Of a stretch of DNA of 64,000 nucleotides, positions 27,810 to 37,275 are shown piece by piece. How positions within the stretch are numbered: the stretch's first letter is position 1; each line of letters begins with the position of its first letter. Source of the stretch: Rosettibacter firmus (GTDB taxonomy: Bacteria; Bacteroidota; Ignavibacteria; Ignavibacteriales; Melioribacteraceae); contig NZ_JAYKGJ010000003.1 in NCBI RefSeq assembly GCF_036860695.1, forward strand, positions 286,750-350,749, in the 5' to 3' direction. The notes under the pieces were generated by a model. It searched no databases and was not told where the DNA came from. It saw only the letters and a list, made by a program, of their open reading frames with translations. Both the position numbers and the translations under genes were made by a program.

Positions 27810-29044
27810 TATGCACCTCTTACAGTAAATTTTGTTTGAGGTGTAACATATTGCGGTACACTAACAATTGGAAAGATCATAACAAAAGCTCTAAACAATA
27901 AAACCTCTAATGCAATAAAACCTAATGTAACACCAATTTCTCCAATTGATGGGAAGTAAGGTGTAAATTTATAAGGTGGATTATAGGCTACTATGAAATT
28001 GTTAATTCTATTAAGAAGAACGCCAAAAATTACTAATGCAGAACCAATAAATAATCCAAAAGGAGTTTTTGTTAACTTGGGCGATAGAAAAATTCTTAAT
28101 GGAACAACTATTCCAATCACAACTTCAATTGCAAAGAGAATACTTGTAGTATTTATTTCATTTAAATAAATAAATGTCTTTCGAATCACCATATCACCAA
28201 TTTTGAAAGAAAGATAAATTCCAAGCATTGGTGCAACCATACTACCAAGATTTGACAGGAGATTCATTTCTGGTTTTAATCCAAAAGATCTCGAAGTAAT
28301 AAGTGATTCGAATATTACCATTGGAAAACCGACAGAAATAGCAGAAAGTAGAAAAAGTAAAGGTAAAATTGGAGTTTGCCATAATGGATGCATTTTAGGT
28401 CCTGCTATTACCATCAACGTTCCTAAAGAGGATTGGTGAAGACATGAAAGTACAACGCCAGCAATAATAAAAATGAACATTACTTTATTTAGAGTCCTGT
28501 CGAGCAATCTTAAAAGTTTATCAACTGGATTATTCAAAACTTTTAAGAAGCCAGGGAAATTTACTCTTCCAATAAATCTTTCCGTAACAATAGGTAAGAA
28601 TTCAATGTAAAGAACAAATAAATAGATCATAACACACATACCAACTTCGAACAAAACAGAATTTCCATTCCACATTATTAATGGATGCCAGATGTAATAA
28701 TATCTACCTAAATCGAGAGCAACACTTAAAGCAACAAATGTATAACCGAGCATTGCTGTTAATAAAGCTGGACGTACCAATATATGATATTCTTCTTTAC
28801 GCATAATATGACCAAGAGCTGCAGTTGTAAAGCCCCCGGCTGCCAGTGCTACTCCTGCAGCAACATCAATCCCAATCCAGATTCCCCATGGATATTGATT
28901 ACTCAAATTTGTAACAGCTCCCAGTCCAAAAAGTAATCTTAGAATAACAAAGACAATTCCAATAAATGCAAATATTGATAATACAATTACACCTGGTGTA
29001 AAAAATTTTTTTGATATTGGAGTAGGCTTCATTAAATTTTCCAT
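27809..29044 (-). CDS. NrfD/HybB-family integral membrane quinol-interacting subunit
   Basis: 411 residues with about ten hydrophobic helices and the usual family opening (GLGAVTNLSNQYPWGIWIGI, then GVALAAGGF). HybB-type features are the charged DLGRYYYIWHPL segment and helices up to the C-terminus. Such proteins exchange electrons with menaquinol and pass them to an iron-sulfur subunit. The neighbours on each side are the ferredoxin and the 13-heme cytochrome, with 1-bp overlaps, so a three-subunit quinol-cytochrome oxidoreductase is likely. Direction (quinol oxidation or reduction) cannot be read from sequence. Confidence 0.9.
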   Translation of the reverse strand: MENLMKPTPISKKFFTPGVIVLSIFAFIGIVFVILRLLFGLGAVTNLSNQYPWGIWIGIDVAAGVALAAGGFTTAALGHIMRKEEYHILVRPALLTAMLGYTFVALSVALDLGRYYYIWHPLIMWNGNSVLFEVGMCVMIYLFVLYIEFLPIVTERFIGRVNFPGFLKVLNNPVDKLLRLLDRTLNKVMFIFIIAGVVLSCLHQSSLGTLMVIAGPKMHPLWQTPILPLLFLLSAISVGFPMVIFESLITSRSFGLKPEMNLLSNLGSMVAPMLGIYLSFKIGDMVIRKTFIYLNEINTTSILFAIEVVIGIVVPLRIFLSPKLTKTPFGLFIGSALVIFGVLLNRINNFIVAYNPPYKFTPYFPSIGEIGVTLGFIALEVLLFRAFVMIFPIVSVPQYVTPQTKFTVRGA

Positions 29045-29946
29045 TATTCAGTCTCCGAAGTTTTCTTTCTATTTTTATTAATCCACATTACTCCACCAAG
29101 TAAAGCATAGAGTGCAATTGGAGGTACGAAATAAGCAAATATTCCATGTTGAATTGCTTCTGTAACTCCAGGTGCAGGATTTCTACCAAGTTTTGGAAAT
29201 TGAAGCTCTGTAAAATCCCGGCTTGCTAAATATAGCCAGCTGGTACCTCCAACTTCATATTCACCATAAACATGATTAACATATCTTTCTGGATAAAGCC
29301 TGATTTTTTCATGAGCAATTTTAACAAGCTCTTCTCGTTTTCCATAAGTTAATGCTTCCATTGGACATATTTCTACACAGGCAGGTAGTTTTCCTTCTTT
29401 TGTGCGATTAAAACAGAAATCACATTTTCTAATTTCAGGATGAAATGCTTTTCCAAATTCAAATGCTGGAATTTGAAATGGACAGGCTACCATACAATAT
29501 CTGCAACCAATACACTTATTGGTATCCCATATAACCGAGCCATTTTCTTCTTTAGAAAATGCACCAACAATACAAGCAGAAACACATGCTGGATGATCAC
29601 AATGCATACATTGAACTTTTACATCAACTGGAAATTCATCTGAACTTTTAGGTGGATATTCATTTACAACGGTCAAAGCTTTATCATCTGGTCTTCTCAT
29701 TTGCTTAAATACTGTTCTATCATCGTATGCTTCAATTGGGGGAGTTGGAAGATTATGTGCAACTTTGCATGCCCATTCACATTTTCTACAACCAATACAT
29801 ACTGTAGTATCAACTAAAACTCCCATGCGATTTTCATCAAGAATATTTTTAGGTGCTGCTTTTAAGTTCTTTGAACTTATTCCTGTAATACCAGCTCCAA
29901 TTAGAGCTGTAGTTTTTAGGAATTGACGGCGGGACTGATTTGCCAT
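29044..29946 (-). CDS. HybA-like four-cluster [4Fe-4S] ferredoxin subunit with Tat signal and C-terminal anchor
   Basis: 300 residues. The start SRRQFLKTTALIGAG is a twin-arginine signal. Four cysteine groups follow: CIGCRKCEWAC, CMHCDHPACVSAC, CIGCRYCMVACPF and CDFCFNRTKEGKLPACVEIC, the pattern of HybA/DmsB/NrfC-type subunits. A hydrophobic helix near the end (YFVPPIALYALLGGVMWI) anchors it on the periplasmic side. GGAGG lies 8 bases before the ATG. It is the first gene of a unit of six that runs to 22857, preceded by a 285-bp region that must hold the promoter. Confidence 0.92.
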   Translation of the reverse strand: MANQSRRQFLKTTALIGAGITGISSKNLKAAPKNILDENRMGVLVDTTVCIGCRKCEWACKVAHNLPTPPIEAYDDRTVFKQMRRPDDKALTVVNEYPPKSSDEFPVDVKVQCMHCDHPACVSACIVGAFSKEENGSVIWDTNKCIGCRYCMVACPFQIPAFEFGKAFHPEIRKCDFCFNRTKEGKLPACVEICPMEALTYGKREELVKIAHEKIRLYPERYVNHVYGEYEVGGTSWLYLASRDFTELQFPKLGRNPAPGVTEAIQHGIFAYFVPPIALYALLGGVMWINKNRKKTSETE

Positions 29947-30231
29947 AAGTTAGCCTCCGAAATCGATATGCTTATTTAGGATTAAAAGACATATTGCTAA
30001 TTGGAGTTAATTGTCCAATTCAAAATTAATGTATTAATTATCAGATGTCAATTCAATAATTACATTCTAATTTCTGATTTTAAATTAGTAATCATATTAA
30101 GTTCATCAGATATTTAATTATTCGAAGCATATTTTCAGGTATTAATTTTAAGATATAAGATTAGTAGACTTTTTTTATGCGAATAATTTTTTTAGATTCG
30201 CAAAAATGTTAAATAAAATAGATAATAAAAG
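29947..30231. promoter_or_regulatory. Divergent intergenic region between the respiratory unit and the aromatic-fusion gene
   Basis: 285 bp, very AT-rich, with no open frame. It must contain the promoters of both divergent units. I cannot single out reliable -35/-10 boxes, and I see no sigma-54 -24/-12 element or strong palindrome. Confidence 0.45.
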
Positions 30232-32304
30232 ATGGGAAAAGATAAATTGAATGAACTTAAAAAGTTAAGAGAGAAAATCAATCAAATCGATGAAAAAATT
30301 ATTGAGCTCCTTTCTGAAAGAAGAAAATTGAGTCGTGAAGTTGCTCTTGCAAAAGAAACCAATAAATCTCCCATCAGAGACCAGAAAAGAGAAGAAGAAG
30401 TTTTAAGAAGATTAATAAAATTAGGTAAAAAATTTGGACTCGATTCAAATTTTCTATCAAGAGTATTTTATGAAATAATTGAAGATTCTGTAAGACTACA
30501 ACAAAATTTTATTCAATCTGTTCTAAATCAAAAAGGCGAAAAGAAAAAAATTGTAACAATTGCTATTCAGGGAATTGAAGGTTCTTACAGTTATTTAGCT
30601 TCGCAAAAGTTTTTTGCTCATTCTGGCTATAAATTAAATTTTCTTTTTAAAAGAAGATTTGATGAAGTTGTAGAAGCTGTCGAAAAAGGGGAAGCAGATT
30701 TTGCAGTTCTCCCTATTGAAAATACAACATCAGGTGGGATCAATGAAGTTTATGATTTATTACTTCATACGACACTTTCAATTATTGGAGAAGAAAAATT
30801 TCAGGTAAGACATTGTCTTGTAGCACTTGATGAAATTCCATTCCAGAAAATAAAAAAAGTTTATGCACACTATCAGGCTGCAGCTCAATGTAGCAAATTT
30901 CTTGAATCACTTCCGCAAGCATCAATTGAATACTTTGATGATACAGCAATGTCTGTTCAAAAAATAAAAGAAGAAGGAAATATTTCACACACAGCAATAG
31001 CAAGTGAAGAAGCTGCAAAACTTTTTAAAGTCAAAATCTTAAAGAAAGATATTGCCAATCAACCAGAAAATTTTACCAGATTTTTAATTGCATCAAGAAA
31101 ATCACAAACTATTGATGAAAGAATTCCATGCAAAACATCTATTGTAATGGCAACATCTCATACTCCTGGTTCTCTCGTAGAAGCATTAAATGTTTTTAGA
31201 AAATACAATGTTAATCTTACTAAACTGGAATCAAGACCAATAATTGGTAATCCATGGGAAGAAATGTTTTATCTTGATTTTGAAGGAAATATTGCTAACG
31301 AAACAATTCAAAAAGTACTCGATGAGCTTGGACAATATACTCGTTTTATGAAGGTGCTCGGTAGCTATCCATCACAAGAACTTGAAAGAACCAAACTTCA
31401 GTTTTCAAAAATTCTTGGTGAAGAAGAAAAACCAACTCAAACAAAGAAAGATGAAAATAAATTATCTCAGCCAGAAACTTCGAAAGCTCCTGCTATTATC
31501 AAATCAAAATCAAAAAGCTATAGACTTGCAAGTAGAGAATACAAAAGTGAAGACACAATTATTAAAGTGAAAAATGTATACATCGGTGGAGATAACTTTG
31601 TAGTTATAGCTGGACCATGTTCAGTTGAAAATGAAGAAATGATAATGAAATGTGCTCTCGAAGTAAAAGAAAATGGAGCTCATATATTACGAGGAGGATG
31701 TTTTAAACCAAGAACTTCTCCTTATAGCTTTCAAGGTTTAGGTTACGAAGGATTAAAATTTTTAGCAGAAGCTGGAAAGTATTACGATCTTCCAATTATA
31801 ACAGAAGTTATGGATACAGATCAGGTAGAAGAAGTAGCAAAAAGTTCTGATATACTTCAAATTGGTGCACGCAACATGCAAAACTTTGCTCTCTTAAAAG
31901 AAGTTGGAAAAACACATCGTCCAGTCATGTTAAAACGAGGTTTAAGTGCATCTATAGATGAATGGCTAAATGCTGCTGAATATATTTTATCGCAGGGCAA
32001 TCGTCAGGTAATTTTATGTGAAAGAGGAATTAGAACATTTGAAACTGCAACAAGAAATACACTAGATTTAAGTGCAATACCTGTTCTCAAAGAATTAACT
32101 CATCTTCCAGTAATTGTAGATCCATCACATGCAATTGGAGAAAGAAATAAGGTGATTCCACTTGCAAAGGCAGCAAAGGTTGTTGGAGCTCATGGAATAA
32201 TGGTAGAATTTCATCCAGATCCACCTAATGCATTAAGCGATCCAGAGCAGGCTTTGTATTTCAATCAATTCGAAGAATTAATGAAAGAGTTGTATAAATT
32301 GTAA
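30232..32304 (+). CDS. Chorismate mutase / prephenate dehydratase / DAHP synthase three-part fusion
   Basis: 690 residues combining the first and last shared steps toward phenylalanine. Residues about 5-95 are an AroQ-type chorismate mutase ([33 protein letters not shown]). About 107-290 are prephenate dehydratase ([43 protein letters not shown] with the TRF catalytic motif). About 300-375 form an ACT domain ([33 protein letters not shown] with the ESRP phenylalanine site). A linker rich in Lys and Ser precedes a DAHP synthase (about 430-690: [38 protein letters not shown]). Phenylalanine binding at the ACT domain could control entry into the whole pathway. Confidence 0.93.
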   Translation: MGKDKLNELKKLREKINQIDEKIIELLSERRKLSREVALAKETNKSPIRDQKREEEVLRRLIKLGKKFGLDSNFLSRVFYEIIEDSVRLQQNFIQSVLNQKGEKKKIVTIAIQGIEGSYSYLASQKFFAHSGYKLNFLFKRRFDEVVEAVEKGEADFAVLPIENTTSGGINEVYDLLLHTTLSIIGEEKFQVRHCLVALDEIPFQKIKKVYAHYQAAAQCSKFLESLPQASIEYFDDTAMSVQKIKEEGNISHTAIASEEAAKLFKVKILKKDIANQPENFTRFLIASRKSQTIDERIPCKTSIVMATSHTPGSLVEALNVFRKYNVNLTKLESRPIIGNPWEEMFYLDFEGNIANETIQKVLDELGQYTRFMKVLGSYPSQELERTKLQFSKILGEEEKPTQTKKDENKLSQPETSKAPAIIKSKSKSYRLASREYKSEDTIIKVKNVYIGGDNFVVIAGPCSVENEEMIMKCALEVKENGAHILRGGCFKPRTSPYSFQGLGYEGLKFLAEAGKYYDLPIITEVMDTDQVEEVAKSSDILQIGARNMQNFALLKEVGKTHRPVMLKRGLSASIDEWLNAAEYILSQGNRQVILCERGIRTFETATRNTLDLSAIPVLKELTHLPVIVDPSHAIGERNKVIPLAKAAKVVGAHGIMVEFHPDPPNALSDPEQALYFNQFEELMKELYKL

Positions 32305-32347
32305 AATTGATAAATAAACGCAAAATTTTATTTACCAATGTAAATTT

Positions 32348-32884
32348 CTAAAGTATTAGTTTAGTACTCAAATAAAATAAATAATAACTTGCATTTGTTT
32401 TGTTTAAGCCATAACCATAATCTAATCCTATACTCAACTTTAAGTTCGACTTTTTCATTTTAGCTAAATCCAATCCAGTTGCTAAATTAAAAGCAATTCC
32501 ATATTGCCAGTTATTTGTATCACTTAAAGTTCTATCGTTCAAATAAATTATTCCAATCCCTTCTTCTACAAAAAAATATTCAGGTATTTCCTGCTGCAAT
32601 ATTGATTTCAAATAAAATAATTTTATAAATGGATAATATCTTCCCATTCGTTCTTCTGGAATAAAATATTCTATCTTTCTAAAGTAAGAGTATCCAGTTC
32701 TGAAAGAAACATTTTCTGTAAACCAGAGATTAAAATCAAAATATACCGAGACACCAAAACTTGTTACTGATGACGAATTCCCTTTAATTTCTCCAATACC
32801 AGTATTAATCCCGACTCCCATATTACTCAACTGAGCAAAATTACTTATCGATGTAAACAAGAGATAGAATAAAATTCTTTTCAT
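32348..32884 (-). CDS. Small outer-membrane beta-barrel-like protein of unknown function
   Basis: 178 residues with a signal peptide (MKRILFYLLFTSISNFAQ) and alternating strand patterns with many aromatic residues (VSVYFDFNLWFTENVSFRTG, AFNLATGLDLA), ending LFYLSTKLIL. This suggests an eight-stranded OmpX/OmpA-like barrel. I do not recognise a named family. It converges on the aromatic-fusion gene with 43 bp between stops, and has its own upstream region of 268 bp. Confidence 0.6.
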   Translation of the reverse strand: MKRILFYLLFTSISNFAQLSNMGVGINTGIGEIKGNSSSVTSFGVSVYFDFNLWFTENVSFRTGYSYFRKIEYFIPEERMGRYYPFIKLFYLKSILQQEIPEYFFVEEGIGIIYLNDRTLSDTNNWQYGIAFNLATGLDLAKMKKSNLKLSIGLDYGYGLNKTNASYYLFYLSTKLIL

Positions 32885-33152
32885 ATGCTAATCTCGATTT
32901 ATTTAAGTACATTAAATACTGTTTTACAAAATGATATTCATATTAAAAAAATTTTCATGTCTGCAATATTCTGTTGTCTCAAATCGATTTTTCAAAATTA
33001 GATGGATTGAATATCTATAACAAAATTTAATTTTTCACAATTCTATTTAATAAAACAAGCAATCTTTCACTAACCATTTTTCAAATTCATTAAACAATTT
33101 TTTGAATCTCTTATTTAACTTTTTCATCTAATCAATCAAAAAAAGGTTAAAT

Positions 33153-33407
33153 ATGGCATTAAATCCACAACCAAAAGTTATAATTTTTTCAACGCCAACA
33201 TGTAGCTTTTGTAATGCTGCTAAAAGATATTTTAGAGAAAAAAATATCAAGTTTACAGATGTCGATGTTTCAAGAGATGAAGCTGCTGCTCGAGATATGG
33301 TGCGTAGAACTGGTCAAACAGGCGTGCCTGTAATTTTAATTAATAATCGTCCAATAATTGGTTTTGACAAAGCAAAGATTAATCAAATTTTAAACATAAA
33401 AGATTAG
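33153..33407 (+). CDS. Glutaredoxin-like (NrdH/Grx family) small redox protein
   Basis: 84 residues with a thioredoxin fold of glutaredoxin size. CSFC at about 17-20 is the redox motif (STPTCSFCNAAKRYF), TGVPVILINN carries the cis-proline, and IIGFDKAKI is the usual end. Likely a cytosolic thiol-disulfide carrier. It lies 9 bp upstream of groES on the same strand, an uncommon pairing that suggests shared induction under protein-damaging stress. Confidence 0.88.
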   Translation: MALNPQPKVIIFSTPTCSFCNAAKRYFREKNIKFTDVDVSRDEAAARDMVRRTGQTGVPVILINNRPIIGFDKAKINQILNIKD

Positions 33408-33416
33408 GAGACAACC

Positions 33417-33689
33417 ATGAAAATTAAACCACTTGACGACAGAGTACTTGTAGAACCAATTGAAGAAGAATCTAAAACTTCATCTGGAATAATCATTCCA
33501 GATACAGCAAAAGAAAAACCAAGAGTGGGAAAAGTAATTGCTGTTGGTACTGATGAAGATCTTCGTGAAAAAATTAAAGAAGGAGATAGAATTTTATTTG
33601 CTAAATACGGTGGTGAAGAAGTAAGCTCGAATGGTAAAGAATTAAAAATTGTTCAACGTTCAGATATTCTTGCAGTAATAGAAGATTAA
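33417..33689 (+). CDS. groES: Co-chaperonin GroES
   Basis: 90 residues, the usual GroES size, starting MKIKPLDDRVLVEPIEEE. The mobile loop (TSSGIIIPDTAKEKP) and the end ILAVIED are typical. AGGAG precedes the ATG. groEL does not follow: a strong terminator comes 23 bp after the stop, so the partner chaperonin must be encoded elsewhere. No CIRCE-like inverted repeat (GCACTC arms) is visible upstream of the glutaredoxin gene. Confidence 0.96.
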   Translation: MKIKPLDDRVLVEPIEEESKTSSGIIIPDTAKEKPRVGKVIAVGTDEDLREKIKEGDRILFAKYGGEEVSSNGKELKIVQRSDILAVIED

Positions 33690-33711
33690 TCGATTGGTGC
33701 CCCCTTAGTAA

Positions 33712-33746
33712 AGCGGTATGAATTTTATAATTCGTGCCGCTTTTTT
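33712..33746 (+). terminator. Rho-independent terminator after groES
   Basis: Arms 33712-33724 and 33729-33741 form a 13-bp stem with two G-U pairs and loop TTAT, directly followed by a run of T. It ends the glutaredoxin-groES unit and shows groEL is not co-transcribed. The T run touches the stop region of the convergent cupin gene. Confidence 0.92.
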
Positions 33747-34083
33747 AATAAAATATTGTAAGCCAGAAAGTCTTTTGAAATGAATCTGTTTTTTCAACTC
33801 GATGTTTAACATGAGCAGGTATAATTATATAATCACCTTCTTTCATTTTAATTAAATTATTATCTTCAAAAAGAATTTCTGCACTTCCTTTTAGTAACAG
33901 AACAAACTCATTCTTATCCTGATCATACCAGAATCCTTCTGGAGATGAATGACATTCTGAAATAATCCTTTCTACACGAAAATGTTCAGTAACAAGAATA
34001 TTTTGAAAAAACTCATCTATAAGTTTTTCTTCGTTTGAAGAGACAATCCCTTTTAAATCATAAATATTTTTTAGTTCTATCAT
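33745..34083 (-). CDS. Cupin-domain protein
   Basis: 112 residues forming one cupin barrel: motif 1 is partly seen in SPEGFWYDQDKNEFVLLLKG (Glu kept, the usual histidines replaced), and motif 2 in MKEGDYIIIPAHVKHRVEK (two histidines). Proteins of this type bind a metal or small ligand; the function here is unknown. The ATG overlaps the stop of the TPP-enzyme gene by 4 bp, so they may act together. Confidence 0.8.
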   Translation of the reverse strand: MIELKNIYDLKGIVSSNEEKLIDEFFQNILVTEHFRVERIISECHSSPEGFWYDQDKNEFVLLLKGSAEILFEDNNLIKMKEGDYIIIPAHVKHRVEKTDSFQKTFWLTIFY

Positions 34084-35240
34084 TCTGGAAAATCAACTAT
34101 AATAATTTTCATTTCATTAGAATTTGCTGCTTCATTAAGTACTGTATCTATTTCAAAAAGATCGGCTGGATTAGAAATATTAAGCAAATATTTTTCATAA
34201 CCAGCAATTAAATGTCTAAGCAATTTTTTGTGAATTGGTTGTCCACCAGTAGCTGCAGATTTCTTATTATAAAATATCACTATTTTTAATGGAATATTTC
34301 GATTAATTGCTTCAATTAAACCCAGATGACCAGCAGCAATAAAACTAAAGTCGCCAGTAATAGCCCAGACATTTCTTTTCCCTGCAAGATAAGCACCAAT
34401 TGCAAGGGGTATACTACCCCCCATGTAAGTAACTATATCTATACAATTATAAGGTGGAAATGCAAATGAACTTGACGATCCTGTATCGCCTGTAACAATA
34501 TCACGTTTAATATTTTTAAATACCTGAAAGAATGGTATGTATCCAACCGTACCTTTTTTAACATTTTCGGTTAGACTATCTGGTATAGTAGGAAGAACTG
34601 GACGAATAACAGTTTCCAAATTACCTTCTAATTTTTTTGCAACAAATAGTTTATACTGATAATCAGAAATTAATGGTGAAACAACATGTGCATATACATT
34701 CCTTTCATAATTAAAATTTTTTCTGAGATTTTGTTTTGGTTGAAACTCTGTTTCTAATTTAAAACTCATTGCATCTACAATTACAGCCAGAGGTATTTTT
34801 CTTTTTTCTGATTCTAAAAATGCATTTATTATATCTTCATAAATATTATCATTTTCTGCAACTATAAAAGGCATGCTCATTCCTTCAAGTACAGGCATTA
34901 TCTCGAGTATATTATCTGAGTGTTTTCCTGTTTTATCATCAAAAATTATTGTTACAAATCCAGCTGTTAGTTCTGTGTAAAGTGAATCCATCACACTATT
35001 TGCAGCTTTCAGTATACCATGTGTTTTCATTAATGATGCAGCTCTCTTTCCTGCGATACTTGCTCCATGAGCAATAGTAAATGCAACTTCTTCATGAAAA
35101 GAAATGCTCAAGTTTTTCATTGTTAATTCATTATAACATTGAAAAGTCTCAGCTGCCCCAAAACCTGGAACATATGTAATGATTTCTACTCCTAAATCAT
35201 TTAAAGCATGAGCTATTGCATAAGGTATTGATGTTTTCAT
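34080..35240 (-). CDS. Thiamine pyrophosphate enzyme, IorA/decarboxylase-like, without ferredoxin domain
   Basis: 386 residues with an N-terminal PYR-type domain (VPGFGAAETFQCYNEL, then the catalytic-type glutamate in SFHEEVAFTIAHG) and a C-terminal PP domain. The latter has GDTGSSSSFAFPPYN, YMGGSIPLAIGAYLAGKRN and the TPP motif GDFSFIAAGHLGL...YNKKSAATGGQP (GD then Asn about 27 residues later). This half looks like indolepyruvate:ferredoxin oxidoreductase alpha, but the C-terminal iron-sulfur domain of IorA is absent and no IorB gene is adjacent. It may be a 2-oxoacid decarboxylase (ComDE or phosphonopyruvate type). Substrate unknown. Confidence 0.75.
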   Translation of the reverse strand: MKTSIPYAIAHALNDLGVEIITYVPGFGAAETFQCYNELTMKNLSISFHEEVAFTIAHGASIAGKRAASLMKTHGILKAANSVMDSLYTELTAGFVTIIFDDKTGKHSDNILEIMPVLEGMSMPFIVAENDNIYEDIINAFLESEKRKIPLAVIVDAMSFKLETEFQPKQNLRKNFNYERNVYAHVVSPLISDYQYKLFVAKKLEGNLETVIRPVLPTIPDSLTENVKKGTVGYIPFFQVFKNIKRDIVTGDTGSSSSFAFPPYNCIDIVTYMGGSIPLAIGAYLAGKRNVWAITGDFSFIAAGHLGLIEAINRNIPLKIVIFYNKKSAATGGQPIHKKLLRHLIAGYEKYLLNISNPADLFEIDTVLNEAANSNEMKIIIVDFPE

Positions 35241-35432
35241 TTTCCATTAAATCCTTTATTCTTATTCAAAAATAATTATAAAATATATTTAAAGTTGTGT
35301 TTTATGTTGCCATTTAAAAACATACTCAAAATTCCAAAATTAATGTGTTTTCCGTTATGACTTTTATTTTATATAAGCTTTAGATATTATTGTAAGCACC
35401 TAAAAACAAAATTGTTCTTTTTTGAGTCTTCT

Positions 35433-37271
35433 ATGAAAATAATTTCAAATAGATTAAAATTTTCATGTTTCATTTTCTTTCTTTTATTAATTCACTCAAT
35501 ATCATTTTGTCAAAAAGTAAATATTGAAAATGAAATAATAGCCAGAGTTCAAAACACTCCCATTACTAAAAAAGAATTTATTGAACGTTTTGAATTTTCC
35601 CCCCATGCTCAAACAGAAACTGCTTTCGACACATCAACAATGAAAAAAGAATTTCTATATACATTGATTGCAGAAAAATTACTTGCACAAAATGCTTTGA
35701 AAGAAAAACTTGATAAGACAGAAGAATTCGAATATTTAATGCAATATCTTCAAAATATTTATCTTCGTGATGCATTGTATAAAAAAGAAATAAAAGATAA
35801 AGTTGTAATAACCGATTCTTCTTTTTCAGTTGGCAAAAACAAAATGCTCAAAACTCTTAAAATAAAATTTATCTTTTCAGTTGATGAAAATGAAATTAAA
35901 GATATTTACTCATCACTACAGAAAGGGGCACAGTTCGATTCAATTTTATCATTACGTCCTGAAAATTTAGAGCAGTTAAATTATGCAGAAGTTTCTTTTG
36001 GAAATTTAGCACCAGAAATTGAAGAACAAATATTTGATTTACTACCAGGTGAATTCACAAAACCAGTAAAGCTAAAAGAAGGCTGGTATATTTGTAAAGT
36101 TTATGATGTAACATTAAAAAGCGAACTTACTTCTAAGGATATCTCTAAAATAAAAAAGATAATAGAAGAAAGAGCTGAAAATAAACTTTATGAAGAATTT
36201 TATAATAAGTTTTTCAAAGGTGTAGTTGTAAATGTAGATAGACAATTATTCGATAAATTAATTAAACATATATTAGAATTTATAAATAACAATCAAAAAT
36301 ATTTTTCAGAACAGAAGAATAACAAATTGCGATTTGCCGAAGTTGAATTTAATCAAATCCAGAAATTCTTTTCAGAAGAAGAATTAAATCTTCCATTTAT
36401 AAAATTTGATATCTCACCCGTAACATTAAAAACTTTTCTTAAATATTCAGGTTATACAGGAATCGAATTCGATTCACCTGAAAAATCTAAAATTCAAAAA
36501 AGATTGAATGCCTACATAAGCAACTTTATTAGAAATGAACTTTACTCACGTGAAGCAAAAAAAAGAGGTTATGATAAGTTGCCCGAAGTTTCAGAAGAAC
36601 TTCAAATGTGGAGAGATTATTATCTTTCTCGTGCAATGATGAAAAGTATTTTTAAAAATCAGAATGTAAGTGATAAAGAAGCAGAAGAATTTTATTTAAA
36701 AATGAATAGAACTATCAATTACCCGGATAGTGTTAACATTGCCGAAATTACTTCAATAAGTCTCGATACAATTGAAAATATTTTTGATGAATTAAAAACT
36801 GGTTCTACATTTGAAGAACTTCAGAAGAAATACAGAAGTGAAAAATTTACAGGATTAAAACCAATTAATGAATTAGGAGAAATAGGAAAAATTGCTGCTG
36901 ATATGAAAATTGGTGACATTTATGGACCAATAAAAACTCAAGAAGGATATTCAATCATAAAAATACTTGATAAAAAAGAAGGGCAGAGAAAAAGAATTGA
37001 AAATTTTGAAGAAGCTAAAGATGATATTAAAAACATAATTCAAACAAAAAAAATGTATCAGGAACTTGATAAAGTTACTGCTAAACTTGCTATAGAAAAT
37101 GGAGTTGAAATAAATGAAAGTGCATTGAAATCAATTAAAGTGTCAAATATAAATATGTTAGTTTTTAGAAGATTTGGTTTTGGTGGTCAATTAATTGCTG
37201 TTCCCTATGCTCCTATTTACTCAAGCTGGTTTAAAGTTTATCAACAATTAAGAAAAGAACTAACTTTTTAA
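35433..37271 (+). CDS. SurA/PpiD-type peptidyl-prolyl isomerase or periplasmic chaperone
   Basis: 612 residues from the ATG at 35433. The frame also opens at a TTG at 35412, but the signal sequence (MKIISNRLKFSCFIFFLLLI) begins at the ATG. The mature start IIARVQNTPITKKEFIERF is the SurA-type N-terminal segment. Two parvulin-like regions are seen near 145-225 (SLQKGAQFDSILS, FGNLAPEIEEQIFDLLPGEFTKPV) and 430-520 (LKTGSTFEELQKKY, IAADMKIGDIYGPIKTQEGY). It probably helps fold outer-membrane or secreted proteins. Only 4 bp separate it from the solute-binding protein gene, so it heads that operon. Confidence 0.82.
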   Translation: MKIISNRLKFSCFIFFLLLIHSISFCQKVNIENEIIARVQNTPITKKEFIERFEFSPHAQTETAFDTSTMKKEFLYTLIAEKLLAQNALKEKLDKTEEFEYLMQYLQNIYLRDALYKKEIKDKVVITDSSFSVGKNKMLKTLKIKFIFSVDENEIKDIYSSLQKGAQFDSILSLRPENLEQLNYAEVSFGNLAPEIEEQIFDLLPGEFTKPVKLKEGWYICKVYDVTLKSELTSKDISKIKKIIEERAENKLYEEFYNKFFKGVVVNVDRQLFDKLIKHILEFINNNQKYFSEQKNNKLRFAEVEFNQIQKFFSEEELNLPFIKFDISPVTLKTFLKYSGYTGIEFDSPEKSKIQKRLNAYISNFIRNELYSREAKKRGYDKLPEVSEELQMWRDYYLSRAMMKSIFKNQNVSDKEAEEFYLKMNRTINYPDSVNIAEITSISLDTIENIFDELKTGSTFEELQKKYRSEKFTGLKPINELGEIGKIAADMKIGDIYGPIKTQEGYSIIKILDKKEGQRKRIENFEEAKDDIKNIIQTKKMYQELDKVTAKLAIENGVEINESALKSIKVSNINMLVFRRFGFGGQLIAVPYAPIYSSWFKVYQQLRKELTF

Positions 37272-37275
37272 TTAA

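Noticed and set aside
32885..33152. CIRCE heat-shock operator before the glutaredoxin-groES unit
   Set aside because: No GCACTC arms with nine-base spacing are present.
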